From: Icerya purchasi
Lineage: Eukaryota > Arthropoda > Insecta > Hemiptera > Monophlebidae
Assembly: GCA_039619475.1 (NCBI GenBank)
Contig: CM077115.1
Location: 63,370,864-63,434,863 of the forward strand
DNA length: 64,000 bases
Direction: 5' to 3'
In this document: in pieces, positions 48,161 to 58,218 of the stretch
Position numbering within the stretch: position 1 is the stretch's first letter
Layout of the letters: the number at the start of each line of letters is the position of its first letter
Position numbers and translations under genes: made by a program
The notes under the pieces: model-generated
Seen by the model: the letters and a program-made list of their open reading frames with translations, nothing else
What the model was told of the DNA's origin: nothing
Databases searched by the model: none

Positions 48161-48589
48161 GAATTCAACTTATATAAAATGTAAGATAACGAATTCGCAT
48201 TTTTATAGTTATTCACAATAAAACTACAAAAAAAAAAAAAAGATATTTATTTAATAATAACAAGGATATTTAAATATATTATAGTGTACATCAATATTTA
48301 CGGTAATAAAAAAGAAAAGCATTGTGCAATAATTACACCAAGTAGGGTTACACCAATTGAACAGAAGAAATGCGAATGAAAAATTCTTGAGGAATATAAA
48401 GGAAACTAGAAATTTAGTTAAAACATTAAAATAAAAAAGGAAATATTGATAGATCAATTACAATTAATTGATGCTAAATTAGGGAGGAAAAATACAAAAA
48501 AAGATTTAGGAAAATATACATTGATCAATTAATAAATAGTACCGGTAAAAATAATTATATGAATTTAAAAGGGATTACTGGACAAATTC
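48161..48589. other. no gene seen
   Basis: A-rich on the plus strand. The minus ORF 48251-48457 has no recognised domain. Confidence 0.35.
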
Positions 48590-49740
48590 TCTTGCTATCA
48601 CTCTCTTTCAATGCAGAACTGTAATTCTTCCCTTTCTTCTCGACTCTTTTACAAGGTTAATCTTTCGAGAGTTACCTTAAGAATCCTGCCATAGTATGCT
48701 CTTCAATATTTACTTTATCAAAATCGCTTCTCTTCCTCTTAACTCTATTTCGTTTTTTTTACTGACGGTGTGCTCATCTACTTCTTCGAATACAATATCT
48801 CGATAGCTAACTCCTGTTTCTAGAGCTCTTTAGTGATACTACAGAAAGCTCTTTCCAGTATTCGTCTCTCCGTTTCTCCTGCGAAAGCTTCGTCTGTTGT
48901 CTTTATTTTTCGTCCTTTTGATCCTTCTTTGGTTAGTATTACCTTAAATGACTGTCCAATCCCTCTTGTAAATTATTTCCACTATTTAGGAATCTTTCTT
49001 GACAGCGGTCTCTACTTTCACAATCACATTAGTCATCTGTATCTATCTTCTCTTATAAATCTCACATTACTTAGGGAGGTGATCCCTATATCCTTCTCAT
49101 GTTTTATAAATCCTTTATCCGCTCTGTCCTAGACTACTGTTGCTTCATTTATGGCAATTCTTCCAGGTCTCTCCTGCCCAAATTAGATCACATTCAAAAT
49201 ACCTGTCTTCCTCTTTGCCTTCGTGCCCTGAGATTAACCGCAGTAGCAGCTGTCCTTGCTGAATCCCATATTTCTCCTCTCTTTATTCGTAGATCTTACT
49301 TGCGATATCGCTTCTTAATTAAGCAACTTCCTGTTTATTCGTCTTCACTTGTTTCTTCTTACTCTTGTATAATTCACAAATGGCAATTTACCTCTAAAAC
49401 TCCAAAATTATCCGTTATTTCTGTTTGTATTCTTCAATTTTCGCCATTTATTTATAGCCATGAAAAACTTCATTACTTCTCTTTCAGTTTTTCCACTTTC
49501 CTTCATCATATTAGATATCTTTCTTTACTGTTCCGTTCTAAATTCGTCTCTCAACATGTCGCCAGAATTGAATTTTCCAATGCTTTAGGTTCTCTTTTTC
49601 CTACATTTCAAAGAGCCAAATAGAGTTGGTTCTGCTTTTTCTTTCTCCTGCCTTAAATTACTCTGAACCTTTTTTGCTTAATTTTCTATGTGGAATCTAT
49701 TGCTGCTGCAACATAATTGGTTTTTCATGTTATTGTGTCC
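48590..49740 (+). pseudogene. I-like LINE, RT second half
   Basis: Near 48755-48790 FTDGVLIYFFEYN stands where the catalytic FADD/YADD is expected (FADD changed to FTDG). The thumb follows: LQKALSSIRLSVSPAKAS, NYFHYLGIFLDSGLYFHNHI, then after a frameshift FYKSFIRSVLDYCCFIYGNS. LPKLDHIQNTCLPLCLRALR and LAESHISPLFIRRSYLRYRF come next, and a continuation to a stop at 49621-49623. RNase H is not visible downstream. Matching blocks at 62.65-63.31 kb show the same family. Confidence 0.8.
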
Positions 49741-50438
49741 AGAATCTTAATATATATTATTGATGAGTGAGGAACTTTATATATTTTTCAGAACCATATT
49801 TTTGTCAAAAATATATGTTTTTCTCATAAATCAAACTAATTTTAGTTAATCTAATTAGAGTGAAATAAAGATTAGGTCGTTTCAGTACCCACTTATTTAA
49901 CTGAAGTAGGTTCTTTGCCGTAATAAGATCAGAATGTTGGGAATAACACGTTACGCTATTAGAGAATGATAGCAATATTTGCACTTGGATTGAGGATCTA
50001 AATTATTTTAAATAATTATTAAATGAAAGCAGACTTATAATTCTTAATATACACGATTATGTATCAAGGCCGTGTCCACGGGGGGAGGGGGATAAATCCC
50101 TTATTAGAACTGAAATAGTTATTATAAATATACAAAAAAAAAGAACAAAAATTTAAAATAAATATTGATGGTTTTTTAGGGAGTTCTTACACTAAAAAAA
50201 AAAGAAAAAGTATGCTCCATATTTTTAGGTACTTTATTAGTATTTTATGCAAAATTTTTTATTACGAGTATAATCAATAACATATACATTTTTTATTAAT
50301 GTTTATATGGTAATTCATTTACGTAAATTATTAATAGTACTAGTGAAAAATGTATTGTTATTTATAATATAAATATACCAAAAAAATCCCACCCCCCCTT
50401 AAAACTTCTGGGCGCAGACCTGTTATGTACGTATGTAT
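49741..50438. other. no gene seen
   Basis: A/T-rich. A G run near 50081-50090 and a C run near 50389-50397 stand out, but no feature is supported. Confidence 0.35.
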
Positions 50439-50720
50439 ATATAAATATATATATATATTAATTACAACGTAATTCTTAGGCTACCCACCATTAGAAAAAA
50501 TGTCCCACTTTTATGTAACGTTTGTTATATTTTATAGGATTTCTGTGATTATGTTATTACATTCATGTGGACCGATTTAGAATTACGTTGTAAATTTTGA
50601 TTATTTTATACAAAGTATAAAAGAAAAAGAAACAGAAATGTAAGCAAGAGGGGTCCAGAGGCACAGCCCCTTGCGAGGCCAAAATGTCCAAGTTTTTATA
50701 TATATATATATATATAATGT
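50439..50720 (+). repeat. Hairpin/TA-associated repeat, copy 3, between TA tracts
   Basis: The body 50459-50696 matches copy 2 at 12996-13341: ACGTAATTCTTAGGCTACCC, an AACGTTTGTTATATTTTATA block, TACGTTGTAAATTTTGAT, and a terminal AGGCACAGCCCCTTGCGAGG hairpin segment. It is bounded by (TA)n at 50439-50458 and 50699-50717. The 12-bp minisatellite is absent and about 60 bp of unrelated sequence precede the hairpin, so copies vary internally. Confidence 0.75.
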
Positions 50721-52560
50721 TCTCCTGTCAGAACGTCATAAGAATTATAAAGTGGCACATACACACATTTTATACAATATACACACAGTTGTTTGAAAAT
50801 AGGAATGGAACTTCAGTGGTATTTATAAAGAGCTATAAACGGTCTAAATAGAATCAATAATGTTTTTTGATATTCAAGAAACAGCACAATAGAGACATCT
50901 TTTCCGAAATAAATAAAACGTGTGAACATCTGTCAACAGGGAACTAGTCCGTAGAGTCAGTAAGTCCAAAACTAACTCCAGAAATAAAGCGTACCATCAG
51001 GTAATACTTTTCGATTTCCTGGACACTAGAATAATCTGTACATTAAAATTATTTTTGTGGTTCATTTTCCGATCAGAATTAACATCATTATTCTTAATGA
51101 AACAACATAACTGTTTCGTATAAGAGTAAATAACATGATATTATGGGCCATTCGTCGAAAACGTTTCAAACAGCGATGATATGGTCCGGTGAGAAGGGTT
51201 ATTTATATGTAAACGATCGCAGTACGTCATTATTATTGAGCATACAAAATTGCATTTGGTCGGATAATGGCCGATAGGTAGAAGGAAAGAAAGGCCGAGA
51301 TTGAGCGTCTCACTGACGAACAGCGAATTTCGCTTTTGCATGGTCGCAATTTGGTACGAATGTAACGGTTTTAAATGGACGCCGTAAAAACTTTTAGACA
51401 AACATAAAAACCGGCCAGTGACAATAGCCATCAACAAATAAAACAAAATAACTAGCGGACAAGTCACGTGAAAGTAGCCAAAAGAACGTCAACTGTCGCT
51501 ATTTATGTCGGCCTTTCGACAGAGGCTGTAAATCTAAAATTGCAGCAGAAAGACAATTTTAAAAAATAAAAATAAACTTCAAGAAAATAAACACATTTAG
51601 GCCAAACTGTCCTGTACAGTGACGGTGTCGACGAGTTTTGAACGGCCATTGCACCGCTAGCTGCGCCAATACTCGTTAGTACCCTTGCTAGTTTGTCGAA
51701 CATCGTAAACATTCGTGTACTTCCGTGATCATTCGGCCACAGATCCGTTCCAACTTTACGAGAATTTGTTCTGTTCGCGATAACGCCTAATTGCATTCGA
51801 TACACTTTACTTGTCGCTGACAGCCCAATCTGATACAAGCGCACTCATTCAACACTTCCCTTATTGAAAAAGTGTAAATATTTTTTTTCGTTTCTTAAGC
51901 AATTTTTTTTATGGATATATTTTCGTTTCGTTCTCGCAGGAAATTTCTATTATTTTAAAATATTAGGCTGTTTGTTTACAACAGATATCTTCAACCTCCG
52001 TCATAGTTGACAAACGTGTAGCAGTCGTAAACGTACACTAGTTTGTTGACGTCGTTTCAATACTCGAATCTCGAGCGAATAGTTAATAACGTTAGTGGAC
52101 CTCTACAATCACAATTTCATAAATCTTGTCATGAATAATTTGTTTTATCCATTTACAATGGTTCTTCAATCTCCGCATACCATCCTGGACAGTTGATACC
52201 AGTCTGAATATTTGTTTAAAAAATTGTATTAATTTATATAATTAAAGCGATTAGTAATTAAGCGATGATTAGAGTATTTTAAAAAAGGTTAACAGCGTAG
52301 TCTTTTTTCATGAATTATTTTTTATTTTATTCTAGTTATATACCTTAATCATGTCTGCCGTTACCTTAATGTTACAGTTTAGTTTTTCGTTGTTATTTTG
52401 CTCATTTTAGATGATCTCTGCGTTCATGAAACATGTAACCCACTGGTTTTCACATAAAACCTGCAACACGCCGTTACAAGAACTGTTGAACCCAATGTCG
52501 AACCTCATAAAAAATGGCGAATGGCACAATGAATAATCGTTATAAATAAAGTTTCTATTC
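50721..52560. other. Unassigned; minus ORF 51503-51844
   Basis: 51560-51850 is noticeably richer in G/C than its surroundings. It holds a minus-strand open frame of 113 codons with a hydrophobic C-terminal segment. The frame opens at a GTG, no family was recognised and no splice sites could be assigned. A second minus ORF, 51141-51467, has a hydrophobic start but also no match. Confidence 0.25.
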
Positions 52561-52619
52561 AACATTAAAACTGGAATAATGTCTATTTTCCGAAAGAACG
52601 TAAAAACCAGACTTACATC

Positions 52620-53890
52620 AAAGCGTGCTGGCGTATTTTCCTTCCAACATTTAAACCTGCTGTATGAAAAATTTCAAGACATACATGAAAAAGCAAATAT
52701 CGTATATTAAGAAACTAGTAAGCTAGATGGAGGACTTATAAGAGGGATTGGAATAGAGCATAAGTTTTATTGAGCATGAAGGAGTCAAGCTGGATTTGCG
52801 CGATGAGCAATACCCTAAATCGGGTTGTCTGTTTTTCTAATCACTTAATGTTGATCAGATTTATGTTACAATAGCATCACTATATTCCAAATACATCAAT
52901 AACCAGAACTCAAAATCGAACTCGTTTAAATAGAAATCTAGTTTTCGGCATCAATGGATGATGACGCAATATTTGAAAAGAATAATCCGAGCGTTACTAT
53001 CAATGCGTACGCTTTGGACAAAAATTATGTACTCGTATTTCCAATCTAGACTGCGGTGGAAGAACAGGAAAAGACCATGCGGATTTTCTACTGTTGAAAG
53101 AGAATGACGGTGACAGTAATCGACATCACTTTTCCAACATTGAGAATCTAGAACGGCTGATAGTGTAGCAAATTACAAAGTTTACTAGACGTCTTCATAT
53201 CTGTTGAAGATGCTTGCGCGGTGCATTCACGATGATAGTAAAATAGAAAAACATAAATAAATATGTCGAGTGCAGGTTCCATTTACGAGGGGGCAGATAC
53301 TTGTCCTAAAAGTTTTGATGTGCTTCCACAGCACTCCGCTTTCTACGGCTCCTTGACAAAATTCACCATTTTGAAGCAGCTTGTAAATACGCTCAACAAA
53401 TACAGCGATACACACATTTGCAAATAGATGTACTACTGCTGGAGGTCGTATTTTGAAACTTTAGATACAGTTGACTCAACTCATACAAGAATAATCCTTC
53501 AAGACTATAACTGTTTTGAGTCTGAGCTTCCAAACTATGTTAAAGTACATAAGAATAAAATTTGAAATTTCGATAAATTATGAAATGTTAGCTTTTCGTA
53601 AGACGGGGGCATATGGGTGGATGGATTCAAGCAGTTCAATGATATCGTGTAGAAAAAGAAATCGTCTCTTAATTCTTAGTCACTAATCCTTCGCCGTTGT
53701 CAATTAATTATTTATTTGCATCGTCCTCGGATAATTGTATTGTATATTTGGACCTTAATAATCTTCATGGTCATGCAATGATGAGGCTGTCAATTCGCAG
53801 AAGTTTCAATTGGCTGAAGGCTGGAGAGATGAATTCTTTAATTATTAACAACATAGATGTAGCTGTAACAACAGATTATTAGAAGTAAAA
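52620..53890 (+). pseudogene. Polinton/Maverick-type DNA polymerase B remnant
   Basis: Protein-primed DNA polymerase B (DNA_pol_B_2 type) replicates Polintons and related adintovirus-like elements. Broken plus-strand frames show the expected order. First comes DDAIFEKNNPSVTINAYAL (52957 onward), the F.K.N..I.(V/I)N.(Y/F) block upstream of the exonuclease in this group. A block with NDGDSNRHHFSNIENLERLI follows in another frame at about 53104-53170, the HY..IKNLSRL block. Finally there is DNCIVYLDLNNLHGHAMM at about 53730-53785, the Y.DLNNLYG.AM polymerase motif A. The segment 53190-53600 is scrambled. The palm motif with DTD was not found. This is certainly inactive. Confidence 0.7.
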
Positions 53891-55687
53891 ATGAAATATG
53901 ATAAATCATGATACTATGGCCTCTTAATTTAGGTTTCCTTCTCACAACAAAGTTTCGAAATAAAAATATACAGAGACCTATTAAAATACCAGACATATTG
54001 AGCGAATTTGAATTCACAACTGATTCCAACGGAGGAGACAAATTAAATTTTTTATTTAAGAGCCATAATCTGCAAATTTGTGAGGAATATGCGTATTTAC
54101 TGAAACAGCTCGATTGTGACAAAAATTTAGTTTCAATCATATTTTTCACAACCGTGATTAAGTTACGGTCTTCACATAGGTACGTATTCTTTTTAAGTGG
54201 TTAAAAATAGGATTCAGTTATGCGACTGCTGTATGCCATACGCAATTTTATTTCCGAATAAATATTGTGCAAAAAAAAATAAATTCGAGTATTGTGTAGC
54301 GAAGAAATCAGCACCGTTTGTGACCGACTGTATTCTTCTTATCTGTTTTCTAACCAGAACCGCTCTGAGGATTGTTCGCCTTCCATTTCAGATTTATTAA
54401 AAGATGGAAAATGAACTTCTGATTTTAATTTCAGTGAAAACACGTTGAAATTCTAATGGGACAATCAAGCGTCTTTCTTCCCTTATTAAAGCAGATTAAA
54501 CGTCAGCGAGGGGTAAAATATTCATGTTGTCTAACACGGTGGCTATTGATGGCTCGAGATTAAATTCCTAAGAATTTTATTTTGGGATGATGCGAAAAAA
54601 ATGTAGAGTTCTCGGTAATTTACATGAATTTATCGGCGTGCGAATAAATGATAATGCGTGAAACAGTGATAGTGCATCAAGCAGGTAGAGTCGGCATAAC
54701 GAGATATAGGAACCTTCAAAGAAAAATAGGAATCGAACGCGATTCTAACGGAAGAAAAGGAGCATTCTTCGCAGTGAAGAAATAAGTAATTGAAAAGCGC
54801 GCGATAAAAAGGGACACTCGTTCCAGTACGTTATAATGATGACAGCGCAAAAGTTGATCGCAATGGAAACTTTTGCACCGAAATGAATTGCACGAGAAAT
54901 GCGGAAAAGCAGCTTCCATATGAGAGAGGATAGCGCATGAAAAGTGCCGCTTGGACATAACAGACAAAGTACAAAAAGCGAGTGGACTTTGCTCTCAATG
55001 GCTGACTGTAAATAGTGGAAAAGTTTAAGTACGTCATTAACGAATTTGATAAGTGTGGGAAATATGGAAGGCATGAAAGAGAAGGATTTTTCAAATTAAC
55101 TTTGTTGTTTGCATATTACGCGTCTGCAAATAATGAGAGATTAAAACTACTTGACCCTTTAAATATCACTCGATCACCACTTATGCTAGAAATTCTAAGG
55201 AAAATAGCGGAAAAATTGGAAACTGAGACATTTCAAATGGAATCCGAACGAACTATTAAACGGATATATTTTCTTAAAATCCGTTCAATATACGAAATAT
55301 TATACTACTGTTTCAATTATTTTCTGCTAAATGCCGGTAATTATTTTCTCCTTTAATTTATAATTGTTAGCGCGTCTTTTGCTGACGATTCACTCTTTCG
55401 ACACTGTTTTTTATTTTTTTTTTTAAATTTCAGCTATTTATTAGAATGCTTTTTCTGAAAACTTACTTGTTGAAAGAGATATCAGAAGAAAAAAAAAACG
55501 ATATATGGTCTGAGGACCGGTGTGATGTAAAAAAAAAAAAAAATAAATAACAGACGATAAGATCATTTCTCATTATAACTTCACTATATTTTATTTGGAA
55601 ATAAACTTGAGCTGAAATTAATTTTCTCCCAAATGAACAGAAGACCAGTTTCTTCACATTATAAATTCTATAAGTAATGTATGTAAA
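53891..55687. other. Unassigned ORFs 53908-54204 and 55015-55356
   Basis: Two plus-strand ORFs of 98 and 113 aa lie downstream of the polymerase remnant. The first contains KIPDILSEFEFTTDSNGG; the second is Lys/Glu-rich with a hydrophobic end. Neither was recognised. They could be Polinton cargo remnants, but nothing in the sequence proves it. A poly(A) run lies near 55529-55541. Confidence 0.3.
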
Positions 55688-55900
55688 ATTTTTTTTTTTT
55701 TTTTACCCCCTTGAGTTTGCTATCAAAGAGCATTCAAAAAGGAATAGATGCATGGAATAGAATAGAAATTATATTTTTATTCTGTCGACAATGGAATCAA
55801 GGAACAGCCCTAGGACAGGAACAACAGAGAGAATAGGTAGAGAAAGAACATAAGAGGTGTTGAAAGGAGCACATTATTATTACAAACTAGGCTGATTTTT
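55688..55900 (-). pseudogene. I-like LINE 3' end with poly(A)
   Basis: A T run at 55688-55704 is the poly(A) of a minus-strand insertion. Next to it, the minus strand reads SYVLSLPILSVVPVLGLFLD and then a stop, matching the C-terminal PSLSV segment of the copies at 17.5 and 56.5 kb. The 3' UTR ends GAGTTTGC...CAAGGGGGT like the 21.0-kb copy. It is truncated to the last 30-40 codons. Confidence 0.75.
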
Positions 55901-55983
55901 TTTTCTGCCCTAATGTTTTTATATGTGCCGGAATACCTGAAAAAATACCGGTTGCAGTTCAAATTTATTTTTCAAGGAAACGC

Positions 55984-56628
55984 ATTTTAAGTTTTTTGGA
56001 TCCCTGCTCACTTCGGAATAGAAGGAAATGAGTTAGTTGACTCATTAGCCCGGCGAGCTTCTTCTTCCAGCAGGTTCCTTACTACATTTCCATCCCTCGA
56101 TATTAAGTTGTTGTCATCTGCAGCGCATTACCAATTGTGGTTCAACTCCTACTATTCTTCATTCTCTAAGCCGGATTTTTTTTACTTGTCCATCCAGTCT
56201 TCTCTTCCGCTCTGCTCCTGCTTTCTTGACTTCCCTTTTATGTGTCGCTTCAGCATCTTATGCCGTCTCCGCTTTGGGTACAGTTTGCTTCCTTCGTCGC
56301 TTTTCCAATTCCCTCTCGCGCCATCTCCGTATTTTACATTCTCCTAACAGACACTTTGTATGTGATCCTGATCACATAATGTTCGAATGCTCATCACTTT
56401 CATCTGAACAATATTCCTCGTATTCCTCTCTCTTATCAAGCAATGTTCCTACTCCCTATTGCGGTGCATTTATTCTTTCCCTTCCTTCTCTTTCTGTCAT
56501 CCAAGCGCTTGACACATTCTTGTTAAATGTTTCACGCCGCATAAAAATCTGATGTTTTCTTTACTTCCATTTCTTGGGCTAATGTCCTTGCTGACAAACC
56601 CAAATAATATTAAAAAAAAAAAAAAAAA
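55984..56628 (+). pseudogene. I-like LINE: RNase H end, Cys/His motif, 3' UTR, poly(A)
   Basis: Begins FWIPAHFGIEGNELVDSLAR (end of RNase H with its conserved His and Asp). It continues to 56347, then shifts frame to RHFVCDPDHIMFECSSLSSE, PTPYCGAFILSLPSLSV and a stop at 56550-56552. The 3' UTR includes GCTAATGTCCTTGCTGACAA and ends in about 17 A at 56612-56628. It is the longest C-terminal copy of this family in the window. Apart from one frameshift its blocks are well kept. The 5' side is truncated in RNase H. Confidence 0.85.
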
Positions 56629-57149
56629 CGTTTTTTAGCATTGTTTTTATCTACTTTTATGGACATTAGAACACAGTACAAAACTATACACTACTGCAGT
56701 ACCACATAACTATGTTGAAAACACATGTGGGGGGAGAGGTTAACGCGACTAAACATTCAAAACATTTATTTAAACATTAATACGGCTGATATCGGAAAAG
56801 TTGTAAAATTCATATAGTCTCTTTTGGTAAAATACTTCGTTCAAAAGCTATAAAATTTTTTAGAAGCAGAAGTGCATTGAGACAGATAAAATCAATAAAA
56901 CAAAAAAAAAATGAATGTGCCTCGAAGCACAGGGACAAAGTGAAACTTCAATGGCATCTTCCCCAACTTCGATTTAAAGTTATAGTATTAATACCAAATT
57001 TATCAAGAGTAAGAACCAAATGGGGAGATCTGTGGTTCTTATAAACATATCTGTCTTAAAACAAAAAACAAAAACAAATAAAAAGTTAATGCGTTTTTTA
57101 TTAATGCTTTTCATTGATTGTAGGATTCTATAAAAGATACAATAGGCTT
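56629..57149. other. no gene seen
   Basis: A/T-rich sequence between two LINE fragments. Confidence 0.35.
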
Positions 57150-57690
57150 ATGGTAACTCAAATATGGAATATAAATTTTTGATGTAACTTTACCAATATA
57201 TATCTAGAAAATACTGGCATCAATAATAGTTCCGTACTTTGTCGTTGATTCTCATTTTGATTATTATTAATATTTAATTGAAGTTTGGTTTGAAGAAAAT
57301 CCAATAAAAGACAAAGAATCGTCTGATGCAAAATTGACACGTTGAAATCTCCAGCTAATATCATTGGAGGTCTATGTAAATTTTCTATTAATAACCTTAA
57401 ACCATCGGGGGAGTGAAAGGGAGTAATCTTCTATGTATAAATTTAATTATATCATGGACCCTTTGATTTGGAGAAATAAAAATGGCGATAAATAATTATT
57501 TCTTTTCCATCTTCCATCTTACATTGAACAGTATACATATATCGCCAACATCTGTTTGACCAAAATCTAATTGCATAACATTATTAACATATCAGTATTA
57601 GAAGTAACAATAAATTTCACTTATCGTTTCTAATAAGGTTAAATTGCAACCCCTCCAGCTCGAACGTTCTGATGTTTAAATTTCACGATG
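57150..57690 (-). pseudogene. LINE AP-endonuclease fragment
   Basis: On the minus strand, SERSSWRG (about 57660) corresponds to the SSRAGGVAI block of EN. It is followed by QLDFGQTDVGDICILF, an IAIFISPNQRVHDIIKFIH block, then RPPMILAGDFNVSI near 57330-57370 (the GDFN catalytic block). A decayed LNINNN...VFSRY block ends it. The order is that of the EN domain of I/Jockey-type LINEs. RT is not present on either side. At least three frame changes are needed. Confidence 0.75.
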
Positions 57691-57959
57691 CAATCGAAAT
57701 TTGGTGTGTCGATATTATCGTTATTATTTATCCATTTTTCTTTGTATCCGCTTTGAGAATCTTCATTTTTGTTTTTATTTATTTTTTCTCTCTCTCTATA
57801 TATGCTCGATGCGTTTCTTTTTCCGATTCTTTATATCCATTTTTTATGTTTGATTAATTTTTAGTATTTCAAGTTCTAATAAATTTGTTTTCTTTTTTTT
57901 TTTTTTTATCTTTCAAAGTTGTATAAAATACAATAACATGCAATATAAATTTGAATTCA
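57691..57959. other. no gene seen
   Basis: T-rich on the plus strand, with a T run near 57893-57907. Confidence 0.35.
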
Positions 57960-58218
57960 ATATATTACTGGCTAGCATCCAGAAAAGGAAAGCAAAATAT
58001 ATGGCTCATGAGATACGAAAAAACGGAATCTACATGTTGGCAGCACAGGGAAAAATACAAGGAAAACCCTACAGAGGGAGAAGAAGACTGGAAATGGTAA
58101 CATCAAATCTGATTAGCAAAACATTTCAGAAAACAGTGACGGATGCCAGAAATAGGATCATATGAGTTGCACGCGATCTCTTGTTCCAAGAGCTGCGACG
58201 ACGACGACGACGACGACG
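57960..58218 (+). pseudogene. RTE/Proto2-like LINE C-terminus with (GAC)n tail
   Basis: ILLASIQKRKAKYMAHEIRK followed by AAQGKIQGKPYRGRRRLEMV is the C-terminal R(K/R)..Y.GH..R......G...G.R..GRRR..M block of RTE/Proto2-type LINEs. The frame ends at TGA 58163-58165. About 30 bp later the element ends in an eightfold CGA/GAC triplet tract (58196-58218), the kind of short-repeat tail these LINEs carry instead of poly(A). Confidence 0.75.

Noticed and set aside
53227..53415. Minus-strand ORF of 62 aa
   Set aside because: It lies opposite the plus-strand polymerase remnant, has no ATG-based context or domain, and is probably a shadow.
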